NCBI GenBank assembly: GCA_965246925.1
Contig: OZ251994.1
Coordinates: forward strand, 2,542,001-2,606,000
Length of the DNA: 64,000 bases
Origin: JANPPS01 sp965246925
Lineage (GTDB): Bacteria > Pseudomonadota > Alphaproteobacteria > Acetobacterales > Acetobacteraceae
Direction: 5' to 3'
In this document: in pieces, positions 41,148-48,775 of the stretch
How positions within the stretch are numbered: position 1 is the first letter of the stretch
How the letters are laid out: each line of letters starts with the position of its first letter
Made by a program: the position numbers and the translations under genes
The notes under the pieces: model-generated
Told to the model about the DNA's origin: nothing
Database searches by the model: none
What the model saw: the letters and a program-made list of their open reading frames with translations, nothing else

Positions 41148-42416
41148 ATGCGACTGAACGAGGCCCACCGGGTGATGGCCGCCGGCATGTGCAGCCTGGT
41201 GCTGACCGTGGGCGTGGCGCGGTTCGCCTACACGCCCCTGCTGCCGGCCATGCAGGCGCAAGCCGGACTTAGCGACGTTGCCGGCGGCTGGCTCGCAACC
41301 CTCAACTACGCGGGCTACATGGCTGGCACGGTGCTGGCCGTTGCCCTGACTGATCCAGCGTTGAAGCATCGCCTGTACCGGACCGGCCTGCTCGTCGCGG
41401 TCCTGACCACCGCCGGCATGGGCCTGACCGGCAGCACCGTCGCCTGGGCGGTCCTGCGGTTCGCCGCGGGCCTGAGTAGCGCCGCCGGGATGCTGCTCGG
41501 CTCCAGCCTCGTGCTGGGCTGGCTGGTCCGCCACGGCCGCCGCGCCGAGCTTGGCATCCACTTCGCGGGCATGGGCCTTGGGATGGTCGCCACGGGCCTG
41601 GTGGTCGCGCTCACGGTCGGCACGTTCGACTGGGCGGGACAATGGCTGCTCATGGCGATGTTGGGCGTGACGCTGCTCGTGCCCGCCTGGACCTGGATGC
41701 CGGCGCCATTCGGGAGCGGAGCAGCCAGCATGGGATGCCAGGATGCAACCGCGCTGCCGGCCCGCCGCTGGATGGGATTGCTGACGGCCGCCTACTTCTG
41801 CGGGGGCTTCGGCTACGTGGTCAGCGCCACGTTCCTGGTCGCGGTCGTCGAGCGTCAGCCGGGGTTGGCTGGCAGCGGTGGCGCGGTTTGGATGGTGGCA
41901 GGGCTTGCAGCCATCCCAGCCTGCGCCGTGTGGGACAGGATTGCGCGCCGCATTGGCGAGGTGCCGTCCCTCATGCTGGCCTACGTGGCTCAAATTGCTT
42001 CCATCCTCATGCCGGTGCTGGATGACAGCTTTGGCCTGGCAGTGCTGGCCGCGGCCCTTTACGGCGCCACGTTCATCGGCATCGTCGGCCTGACGCTTGC
42101 GCTTGTTGGGCGGCGCTGCCCGGCCAACCCAGCGCGGGCGATGGCGCGGCTGACGCTCAGCTACGGCGCGGCCCAGGTGCTGGCGCCCGCCCTGGCCGGC
42201 GGCATCGCCGGAGCCACCGGCAGCTACAAGGGCGCCTTGTGCCTGGCTGCAGCGGTCATGGCAGCCGGGTTGATGCTGCTCGCCATCCTGCGACGCTGCG
42301 GCGGGGGCACGGCCGATGCTCCGCACCGGGCTGCCGGATTGCCGGCCCAAAACTCGTTCCAACCCATGCCAAAGCCATCCGGCACGGCAGCCACCACAGG
42401 ACACCCCCACCCATGA
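41148..42416 (+). CDS. MFS transporter, YbfB/YjiJ family
   Basis: 422 residues, about 12 membrane helices. The YbfB/YjiJ hallmark VGVARFAYTPLLPAMQAQAG occurs in the first helix, and LNYAGYMAGTVLAVAL follows. Substrate unknown; members are proposed drug or metabolite exporters. First gene of a three-gene unit with a DHCW cupin and a RidA protein (the stop overlaps the cupin start by four bases). Likely regulated by the divergent AraC protein. Confidence 0.9.
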   Translation: MRLNEAHRVMAAGMCSLVLTVGVARFAYTPLLPAMQAQAGLSDVAGGWLATLNYAGYMAGTVLAVALTDPALKHRLYRTGLLVAVLTTAGMGLTGSTVAWAVLRFAAGLSSAAGMLLGSSLVLGWLVRHGRRAELGIHFAGMGLGMVATGLVVALTVGTFDWAGQWLLMAMLGVTLLVPAWTWMPAPFGSGAASMGCQDATALPARRWMGLLTAAYFCGGFGYVVSATFLVAVVERQPGLAGSGGAVWMVAGLAAIPACAVWDRIARRIGEVPSLMLAYVAQIASILMPVLDDSFGLAVLAAALYGATFIGIVGLTLALVGRRCPANPARAMARLTLSYGAAQVLAPALAGGIAGATGSYKGALCLAAAVMAAGLMLLAILRRCGGGTADAPHRAAGLPAQNSFQPMPKPSGTAATTGHPHP

Positions 42417-42745
42417 AGATACCTACGCTTCCTTTCACCGTCACGGACTGGGCCGCGGTTCCCCCCACCACGCATCCCGGAGAAACTGGGCAAGCCTTGT
42501 GGCGCACCCTGGACATTGGCGATGTTCGGGTCCGCATGGTCGAGTACACGCCCGGCTACCTGGCCGATCATTGGTGCGACCGCGGGCATGTCCTCTTTGT
42601 CCTGGAAGGGGAGCTGGACAGCGAGCTGCGCGACGGCCGCACCTTCAAGCTCACGGCCGGGATGAGCTACCAGGTGTCGGATTTCGGCGATGCCGCCCAC
42701 CGGTCCTCGACGCGCACCGGCGCCAAGCTGTTCATTGTGGATTGA
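42413..42745 (+). CDS. DHCW-motif cupin-fold protein
   Basis: 110 residues, a single small cupin barrel. The motif ADHWCDRGHVLFVLEGELDS at about residues 51-70 gives the family its name; the late HRSSTRTGAKLFIVD is also typical. The histidines and cysteine suggest a metal site. Enzymatic role unknown. ATGA overlap with the MFS gene. Confidence 0.85.
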   Translation: MKIPTLPFTVTDWAAVPPTTHPGETGQALWRTLDIGDVRVRMVEYTPGYLADHWCDRGHVLFVLEGELDSELRDGRTFKLTAGMSYQVSDFGDAAHRSSTRTGAKLFIVD

Positions 42746-42752
42746 GGGTGCG

Positions 42753-43148
42753 ATGCCGAGACAAGCTGTGATCGTTCAAGGCATCCCCGCTCCTCCGGGA
42801 CCATACTCACGGGCGGTGTGGGCGGGCGATGTGCTCCACCTTGCCGGGTTGACGGGTGTGGACCTCCATACGGGGAGCCTCGTTGCAGGTGGCATCGCCA
42901 CAGAGGCTGAGCAGACATTGCGGAACATCGCCACGATCCTCGCCAGTGAGGGCCTGACCATGGGTGACGTTGTGAAGGCCGGAGTGTTCCTGATCGAGAT
43001 GGGAGACTTCGCGGTAGCCAACGCGATCTATGCCCAACACTTCGAGCAGCCGTTCCCGTCCCGCACGACTGTAGCGGTCACGGCCCTTCCTCAAGCCGCA
43101 CGGATCGAGATCGAGGTGGTCGCCATAAGGCCCACTGCGGCGGGCTAA
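42753..43148 (+). CDS. RidA family protein (YjgF/UK114)
   Basis: 131 residues. RidA proteins hydrolyse reactive enamines/imines to keto acids. Characteristic segments: PPGPYSRAVWAGDVLHLAG, TEAEQTLRNIATILASEG, and PQAARIEIEVVAI with the catalytic arginine. Seven bases after the cupin gene; probably the last gene of the MFS-cupin-RidA unit. Confidence 0.93.
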   Translation: MPRQAVIVQGIPAPPGPYSRAVWAGDVLHLAGLTGVDLHTGSLVAGGIATEAEQTLRNIATILASEGLTMGDVVKAGVFLIEMGDFAVANAIYAQHFEQPFPSRTTVAVTALPQAARIEIEVVAIRPTAAG

Positions 43149-43159
43149 TCCGTTCGCCT

Positions 43160-43182
43160 GCCCCTCAAACATTCCGAGGGGC
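43160..43182 (+). terminator. Hairpin after the MFS-cupin-RidA operon
   Basis: GCCCCTC-AAACATTCC-GAGGGGC, a seven-base-pair stem 11 bases past the RidA stop. No T-run follows, so it may act as a stabilising hairpin rather than an intrinsic terminator. Confidence 0.5.
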
Positions 43183-43205
43183 TGGGCCGCCCTGGCCGGC
43201 AAACG

Positions 43206-43427
43206 AACATTAGACGGTCAAGGCCGGAGTGTCCGTCAACCCTGGACCTAACACGACAAAGCGGACCGGCTGATTGCCGGACAAAGATCGCTTTGGCACT
43301 CATCGGCTACGCTCGCGTCAGCACCGTCGATCAGGATCCGTCCCTGCAGCCTGACGCCTTGGCTGCGGCCGGTTGCGGCAAGATGTTCGAGGATTGCGCG
43401 TCTGGTGCCCGGGCGGATCGATCCGGC
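43206..43427 (+). repeat. Direct repeat, copy 1 (resolvase promoter/res-like region plus truncated coding part)
   Basis: 222 bases nearly identical to 45188-45420. It starts AACATTAGACGGT and includes GTGTCCGTCAACCCTGGA, CGACAAAGCGGAC and TTGCCGGACAA, with several TGTC/GACA half-sites as in Tn3-type res sites (inference), and then the first 45 codons of a serine resolvase. Confidence 0.85.
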
Positions 43428-43436
43428 CTTCCCTAG
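43293..43436 (+). pseudogene. Serine resolvase, N-terminal fragment (copy 1)
   Basis: TTG-started frame LALIGYARVSTVDQDPSLQ followed by PDALAAAGCGKMFEDCASGA and then a premature TAG after RSGLP. This is the Tn3-type resolvase catalytic N terminus (active Ser in GYARVSTxDQ, Arg retained), but nothing after about residue 47 survives. It differs from copy 2 at only a handful of positions. Confidence 0.85.
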
Positions 43437-43471
43437 ACGTTTGACCGATCCACACGTTGTCAGCTGCTGGT

Positions 43472-43957
43472 TCACTTGGCCGATGTTGCAGCGGCTTCGC
43501 AGGCTCGTGCCGCATCGTTGAGGTGCCCGGCTGCGGCTGCGCGCTCCGCGGCGCCATAGCCAGCCACAGTCGCGCGCAAGCCGTCGGCAAAGCTGCGGTA
43601 GGTCGCGCCCACTGTCTCGAACACGATAGGCTGCAGTTCCACCAGCACGCCGCGGCGGTCCTCGGGGTTCCGCGCGCGCGCCACAAACCCACGCACTTCC
43701 AGTCGGTCGAGCAGCGCCGTCACGCCGCCGCTTGTCAGGCTGAGCGCGGCGCCAATGCGCGCGGGCGGCAGCGGCCCATGTTCGAGCAGGTTGAGGCAGC
43801 GCAGGTCGGTGCGCGACACGCCGAGGCTGTCGGCGGCGCGCTGGTCTAGCAGGTCAATTGCTGCGTGCAGCCGGCGGCACGCAGCGAGAATATCTGCCGC
43901 GTCCTCGTCAGGTGCGCCCGCCGGTTGGCGGCCAGGACGCTGCGCTGACGTGGTCAT
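43472..43957 (-). CDS. MarR-family transcriptional regulator
   Basis: 161 residues; winged helix: LEHGPLPPARIGAALSLTSG, GVTALLDRLEVRGFVAR and ARNPEDRRGVLVEL are typical of MarR. The N terminus (about 20 residues) is polar. Divergent from the SRPBCC gene, with a palindrome between. Lies between the two resolvase-derived direct repeats. Confidence 0.9.
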   Translation of the reverse strand: MTTSAQRPGRQPAGAPDEDAADILAACRRLHAAIDLLDQRAADSLGVSRTDLRCLNLLEHGPLPPARIGAALSLTSGGVTALLDRLEVRGFVARARNPEDRRGVLVELQPIVFETVGATYRSFADGLRATVAGYGAAERAAAAGHLNDAARACEAAATSAK

Positions 43958-43978
43958 CTAGTGTTTCGCCCATGGTTC

Positions 43979-43995
43979 ATCTTACTTGACAAGAT
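43979..43995. promoter_or_regulatory. Candidate MarR operator
   Basis: ATCTT-ACTTGAC-AAGAT contains the perfect CTTG-A-CAAG core (43985-43993), 22 bases upstream of the MarR ATG and 69 bases before the SRPBCC ATG. Palindromes of this TTG-CAA type are typical MarR targets. Confidence 0.5.
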
Positions 43996-44063
43996 ACATT
44001 GTTGGAAAGATACCGGCCAGTGTTCCCCGCCGCAACCCTTTCCCGAACCGGAGTGCCGCCACC

Positions 44064-44648
44064 ATGGAAGCCGCTGCCCTTGTTGGACTTACCCTGCTCG
44101 TTTGCGGCGTTCTTGCCGTCCTCCTTGTTCCGCGCGAGGTGGCTTACACAGAGGAAGCGTTAATTGCCGCACCGGTGGCCGAACTCTACGACCACATCCG
44201 CTTCCAGGCCCGCCTGATGCAGTGGTCAGCTTGGCCAACCGAAACCCAATCAGCCTGATCCGTCGAGGGGCGGGAGGACGGCGTGATTGGCGCGCGCACC
44301 GTGTTCGTCACTAAGGCAGGGAAACGGTTCGGCCACCAAGAGGTGACAGGGTTGGAGCCGGAACGACGGGTGGAGCTGGCGCTTACGGCTCTTGCCGGCC
44401 CGCCGCAGCGCCCCGTGCTCACCTTCGAGCTGGAACCCCTCGGACCCGCGCGGACCCGCGTGGTGCTGCGCTTTCGCAACACTATCACACGCCCTTTCAA
44501 CGTCCTGCTGCGGGTGTTCGGCGTGGTGCGCTGGACCCGCGCCATGCACAACAAGGACCTCGACGGCCTGCGGCGCTACGCGGAGCCGCCGCGCCAAACC
44601 TATGCCGGTGCGCCGGTGCCCGGACTTGCCGAATCAACCACCGCCTGA
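44064..44648 (+). pseudogene. SRPBCC-domain protein interrupted by one in-frame TGA
   Basis: Begins MEAAALVGLTLLVCGVLAVL, an N-terminal hydrophobic anchor, then the SRPBCC/START-like fold (YTEEALIAAPVAELYDHIRF). The frame meets TGA at 44256-44258 in the context TETQSA-stop-SVEGREDGVIGAR and continues in the same frame to the stop at 44648, with a normal C-terminal half (VFVTKAGKRFGHQEVTGLEP, FNVLLRVFGVVRWTRAMHNK). Related sequences commonly have Cys at or near this position (recollection, not checked), so a single TGC/TGT to TGA change would explain it. Selenocysteine reading was considered and rejected. The downstream half could be translated alone from the GTG at 44283. Confidence 0.75.
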
Positions 44649-44656
44649 CCCCCGCC

Positions 44657-45151
44657 ATGGACCCCTACCCCCACGCCTTCGAGGGACCGCTTCGCCGCCA
44701 CGGTGTCGGAAACGGCCCTCGTGTCCTCTGGTACGTCGTTCTGTCCCTCCCACCCGCGATGGAGGGCACCCTTCCCTTCACGCGCTTTCCCCGGCTGCGG
44801 GTAGAGGGGGAGGTTGCCGACGTGCCGGTGTCGGGCGCCTGGATGCCCGCGGGCGACGGCCGGCGCTACTTCATCGTCTCTCCTGCCGTGCGGAAAGCCG
44901 CGGGAGCCGGCATTGGTGACGTGGTGCCTATGCGCTTCGCTGTTGCTGACCAAGATGCGGTAGAAGTGCCTCCCGCCCTGCTCGACGCGTTGCAGCGACA
45001 GCCGGACGCGCTCGCCTCCTGGCAGACGCTGACGCCGGGCAAACGGCGTGGCCTCACCTATCCTGTGGCTGTGGCCCGCACGGATGCGACGCGCGCGAGA
45101 CGGGTCGCGGCCGTGCTTGACACGCTGCTTGATCGGGACACGCGACGGTAA
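44657..45151 (+). CDS. DUF1905/YdeI-OmpD-associated family protein
   Basis: 164 residues, two parts. DUF1905 (about 20-100): RFPRLRVEGEVADVPVSGAW and RRYFIVSPAVRKAAGAGIGD; then a bacteriocin-protection-like YdeI C-terminal helix bundle (LDALQRQPDALASWQTLTPG, KRRGLTYPVAVARTD). YdeI-type proteins have been linked to resistance to cationic peptides, but the role is not certain. Eight bases after the SRPBCC pseudogene, so once co-transcribed. Confidence 0.85.
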   Translation: MDPYPHAFEGPLRRHGVGNGPRVLWYVVLSLPPAMEGTLPFTRFPRLRVEGEVADVPVSGAWMPAGDGRRYFIVSPAVRKAAGAGIGDVVPMRFAVADQDAVEVPPALLDALQRQPDALASWQTLTPGKRRGLTYPVAVARTDATRARRVAAVLDTLLDRDTRR

Positions 45152-45187
45152 GCCCGCGACTTAACGGCAGTTGCTGTCTGCCATACC

Positions 45188-45420
45188 AACATTAGACGGT
45201 GAAGGCCGGAGTGTCCGTCAACCCTGGATCTGACACGACAAAGCGGACAGGCTGATTGCCGGACAAGATTACGAACAAGATCGCTTTGGCACTCATCGGC
45301 TACGCTCGCGTCAGCACCGCCGATCAGAATTCGTCCCTACAGTTCGACGCCTTGGCTGCGGCCGGTTGCGGCAAGGTGTTCGAGGATCGCGCCTCTGATG
45401 CCCGAGCGGATCGATCCGGC
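45188..45420 (+). repeat. Direct repeat, copy 2
   Basis: 233 bases, partner of 43206-43427; it has about ten additional bases (TACGAACAAG region near 45267). The repeats end where the two resolvase remnants diverge. Both copies have the same upstream and N-terminal region and face the same way, so they frame the MarR-SRPBCC-YdeI module. Confidence 0.85.
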
Positions 45421-45847
45421 AACCCGACACCCGGGGGCCGCCCTAGTCGTTCACCTTTTCGAGGCGCTTGGGCAATTCGAGCCTGACCTGATCCAGGAAC
45501 GCACCCGGGCCGGCCTGGCAGCCGCCACGGCGAGGGGACGGAAGGGCGGGCGTAAACCGGTCATTGTGGCCGACAAGCTCGAACGCACACGGGCAATGGT
45601 TGCCAGAGGGCTGAGCGTTCGCCAAGCGGAGATCCGACTCGAGGTCGGCAAGACGGCGCTGTATGGTATAGTCAAACTGAAGTCGATGAGGAGCGTCCGT
45701 TTATCCCCATCAATGTTGGAGATGCTTGGCAGGTCAAAGGCACGCACGGCGGTAGTCAAGTATGGCGCTGTCCTAAACTTCTGGCACCAGATGAGCGATG
45801 CCGACCATCAAACGTTCGATGAAGAGGCAAGGGCAAATCCACCCTGA
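45256..45847 (+). pseudogene. Serine resolvase with internal deletion and frameshift (copy 2)
   Basis: The first part reads IALALIGYARVSTADQNSSL and QFDALAAAGCGKVFEDRASD; the second part is in another frame from about 45415: HLFEALGQFEPDLIQERTRA, GLAAATARGRKGGRKPVIVA and the C-terminal helix-turn-helix GLSVRQAEIRLEVGKTALYG. About 55-60 residues of the catalytic domain (the LDRLGRS region) are missing. The last ~55 codons before the stop at 45847 look like read-through. It is the Tn3-type resolvase of the same element as the TnpA relic, by inference. Confidence 0.85.
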
Positions 45848-45975
45848 GGCCAGGCGAACCCCTCGATCGCTAACGCGTTTTCTACAGCGCCCTATTCAAC
45901 CCTGCTTGAAAGCCGCTTCGGCCTAGACAGTCCGCGCCAATTGACGCGCACGGCCGAACTGCACACACACCGAGA

Positions 45976-46899
45976 ATGCGCCCGTCCATCATCCTCAGCG
46001 AACCCTTTGCCGGACTGCAGGCGCAAGCGTTGGGGTTGGCGGAGGCGGCGGGGCTCGAGCCGGGGCTGGTCTCGCTCGTGCCCCGCGCTCCCTGGCGCTA
46101 CGTCTCGGCCCGGGTCTGGCCGGTGCCGCTCAGGGCCGTGGTGCTGCCGACCATCGGCAACGCCGTGATCCTGAGTGCCGGGGGCACCGCGGCGGTGGTC
46201 GCGGCGGCGCTGCGCCGGCCGGGGCGGGCGTTGGTGCAGGTGCAGCATCCCCGGATCGATCCCCGCAAATTCGACGTGATCGTCGTGAACCGGCATGATG
46301 GGTTGACCGGCGCCAACGTGATCGTGACCCGCACCGCGCTGCACCGGGCGACGCCGGGCCGGCTGGCGGAGGCGCGGGAGGCGTGGGCGCCGCGGCTCGC
46401 GCATCTATCGCGGCCGCTGGTTTCGGTGCTGGTGGGCGGGAGCAACGGGCGGTTCCGGCTGGACGCCGCCGTCGCCGCCGCGCTGGGGGCGCAGCTGGCG
46501 GACATGGCCCGGCGGGACGGCACCGGCATCGCGCTCACCCCGTCCCGCCGCACGGCGCCGGACGTGGTGGCGGCGCTGCGCCGGGCGCTGGAGCCGGTGG
46601 GCGGCTGGGTGTGGGACGGGGCGGGCGAGAACCCGTATTTCGGCCTGCTGGCCTGTGCGGACGGTATCGTCGTGACCGAGGACAGCGTGTCCATGGTGTC
46701 CGAGGCCTGCGCCACCGCCGCCCCGGTCTTCCTCGCCGCCTTGCCCGGCCACTCCCTGCGCATTCGCCAATTCAGCCAGTATTTGATCGAGGACGGGCGC
46801 GTCCGACGCTTCACCGGGCGCTATGAGCCCTGGCCCGTGAGCCCGCTAGACGATACGCAGGCAGCAGCAGACGAGATGAGTGCGAGAATTCCATGCTGA
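45976..46899 (+). CDS. ELM1/GtrOC1-type putative glycosyltransferase (mitochondrial fission ELM1 family)
   Basis: 307 residues. Two Rossmann-like halves: LSEPFAGLQAQALGLAEAAG, LVQVQHPRIDPRKFDVIVVN and RHDGLTGANVIVTRTALHR, then LVSVLVGGSNGRFRLDAAVA, NPYFGLLACADGIVVTEDSV and SMVSEACATAAPVFLAALPG. This pattern is the DUF1022/ELM1 family, predicted GT-B enzymes. Bacterial role unknown; an envelope glycan function is likely. It overlaps the next gene by seven bases. Confidence 0.9.
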   Translation: MRPSIILSEPFAGLQAQALGLAEAAGLEPGLVSLVPRAPWRYVSARVWPVPLRAVVLPTIGNAVILSAGGTAAVVAAALRRPGRALVQVQHPRIDPRKFDVIVVNRHDGLTGANVIVTRTALHRATPGRLAEAREAWAPRLAHLSRPLVSVLVGGSNGRFRLDAAVAAALGAQLADMARRDGTGIALTPSRRTAPDVVAALRRALEPVGGWVWDGAGENPYFGLLACADGIVVTEDSVSMVSEACATAAPVFLAALPGHSLRIRQFSQYLIEDGRVRRFTGRYEPWPVSPLDDTQAAADEMSARIPC

Positions 46900-48758
46900 A
46901 TATTCAAACCTTCGACGCCAGGGCCGGCGGCAACGTGCTATATAAGGCACTGGCCCATCCGGTGGCGGCCGAGGCCATCCTGCGCCTGGCGGACCGAAAC
47001 CGCGCGGCCGGCACGCTCGCGGTATATGATCCGGACGGGGTGGCGGACGCGCTCTGGGCGCTCAATCCCGCCATGCCGGCCCCGTCCGAGAGCTATGTGC
47101 ATGACGTGGCGCAGCTGGGTCTGCCCCGCGCGGGCGTGGCGGCTGGGGCGTTGGTGGATCTGCCCCGCTCCGGTGCGCAGGCCTTGCTGATCGCCGCCTT
47201 CGACGCCGGCCGCGTGCGCGCCCGGATCGAGCACCTGGTGCCGCCGGGCATGCAGGTGTTCACGCTGGACGAGGCGCGGCTGCCGGACAGCATGCTGACC
47301 GCGCGGAAGTATCTGGAGCGGACCAATTTCGCCACCAACTACGCGTTCTTCCGCGATCAGGGCGGCCTGCACACGCGGTTGGTCACGGCCAATTACTGGG
47401 CCGGCTACGGCGCGGCCTCCGTCCGGCTCTGGCTTCGGCTCTATGACGGCGCGGGCGCGGTGCTGGCGGAGTGGGAACACCCGGCCGGGCCCGGCGGCAT
47501 CGCCATCGACAGTGCGGAGGTGCGGGCGCGCTTCGGCCTGCCGGAGTTCGCCGGGCAGCTGTTCATCCACGCGATCGGCGCGGCCGGGCATGACGTGGTG
47601 AAATACGCGCTGGACACCTATGGCGGCGATAGCCTGAGTGTCACGCATGACGCCAATGCCTGGCCGAGCGACCGCTACGCCGGCATGCCCGCGCCTGGAC
47701 CCCAGGAGCGTGTGGTGCTGTGGCTACAGAACTCGCACGCCGCACCCATCCCGGCCGGGGCGGTGACGCTGGACCGTATGGGGGCCGAGGCGCCGGTCGC
47801 CTGGCCGCACGCGGTCGCCCCGTATGCGACGGCGGTGATCGACGTGGCGGACCTGCTGCCCGGCGTGGCCTGGCCCGCGCAGATCGAGGTGCGTGCCGGC
47901 CGGCACGTGGTGCGTCCGCGCTATGAGGTGACGCGCGCCGGGCGCACGCGGATCGCGCATCTGAATGTGGAGCGGGCCGACCTGCGTCCCGACCCGGGCA
48001 TCCCGTCGCTCAGCAACCTGCTCGGCCGCGGCTATCTGCTGCCGTTCCCCATCCTGCCGCGTGACCGGTTCCGCAGCCTGGTGCTGCCAACCCCCATGGC
48101 CGAGCGGCAGGCCAACCTGCCCGTGCGCTTGGACGTGTTCGACGCCGAGGGCACGCCCGTCGCGCAGCGCTTCCTGGGCTGCCTGCCCCGCCAGCACGAT
48201 GTGGCCGTGGATCTTGCCGATTTCGACGTCGCCGAGGGCCACGCGGAGCTGGTGTATGATTTCCGGGATGGCGGTGAGGCGGATGGCTGGCTGCATTGCC
48301 TGGTTCGCTACGAGGGCCGGGACACGCCGCACGCCGCCGAAAGCAGCTTCGGCGCGCATATCTACAACACGCTGATGACCTACCGGGACGAGCCGCAGAG
48401 CTATAACGGCCCGCCGCCCGGGCTGTCGACCCGGCTGTTCCTCCGCCTGGGCGATGCGGACCGGCACAGCTACGCGGCCTTGATCTACCCGGCGTCGGCG
48501 GCCTGGCACGCCCGGTCCAGCACCACCTTGCTGCTGCATGATGCCAACGGCCATGTGATCGCCGAACGGTCCCTTACCATTGCCTGCTCCGGCTCCGCCA
48601 TGGTGTGGCCGCATGAGGCGTTCGGGCCCGAGCCGATGCAGCGGGCCGGGGCAGGGGGCTACGTGCTGATCCGCGACCAGACCTGCCGCCTGTTCGGCTA
48701 CCATGGGCTCATGACCGATGACGGGCGCTTCTCGCTCGATCATATGTTCGGGTTCTAG
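46893..48758 (+). CDS. Unrecognised 621-residue protein with four apparent beta-rich repeats
   Basis: No family recognised. The N-terminal ~150 residues (LYKALAHPVAAEAILRLADR, LAVYDPDGVADALWALNP) look alpha/beta. After that four related segments can be seen by eye: about 158-240 (LRLYDGAGAVLAEWEHP), 273-345 (ERVVLWLQNSHAAPIPAG), 409-475 (VRLDVFDAEGTPVAQRF) and 513-605 (TTLLLHDANGHVIAERS), sharing the pattern L-x-[LV]-[YFH]-D-x-x-G-x-[VP]-[LIV]-A-[EQ]. There is no signal peptide, membrane segment or lipobox. It starts inside the ELM1 gene and is followed by an acyl-CoA synthetase, so a role in a glycan or lipid-linked pathway is plausible (inference only). Confidence 0.8.
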   Translation: MLNIQTFDARAGGNVLYKALAHPVAAEAILRLADRNRAAGTLAVYDPDGVADALWALNPAMPAPSESYVHDVAQLGLPRAGVAAGALVDLPRSGAQALLIAAFDAGRVRARIEHLVPPGMQVFTLDEARLPDSMLTARKYLERTNFATNYAFFRDQGGLHTRLVTANYWAGYGAASVRLWLRLYDGAGAVLAEWEHPAGPGGIAIDSAEVRARFGLPEFAGQLFIHAIGAAGHDVVKYALDTYGGDSLSVTHDANAWPSDRYAGMPAPGPQERVVLWLQNSHAAPIPAGAVTLDRMGAEAPVAWPHAVAPYATAVIDVADLLPGVAWPAQIEVRAGRHVVRPRYEVTRAGRTRIAHLNVERADLRPDPGIPSLSNLLGRGYLLPFPILPRDRFRSLVLPTPMAERQANLPVRLDVFDAEGTPVAQRFLGCLPRQHDVAVDLADFDVAEGHAELVYDFRDGGEADGWLHCLVRYEGRDTPHAAESSFGAHIYNTLMTYRDEPQSYNGPPPGLSTRLFLRLGDADRHSYAALIYPASAAWHARSSTTLLLHDANGHVIAERSLTIACSGSAMVWPHEAFGPEPMQRAGAGGYVLIRDQTCRLFGYHGLMTDDGRFSLDHMFGF

Positions 48759-48775
48759 ATGAGGGGAGCGTAAGC

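Noticed and set aside
40245..42410. 721-residue minus-strand frame joining AraC with upstream sequence
   Set aside because: Only the last 272 codons code for AraC; the rest is antisense to the MFS transporter, and the AraC start at 41063 fits the divergent arrangement.
44256..44258. TGA read as selenocysteine in the SRPBCC gene
   Set aside because: No bSECIS-like hairpin was recognisable just downstream, and SRPBCC proteins of this kind are not known selenoproteins; a nonsense mutation is simpler.
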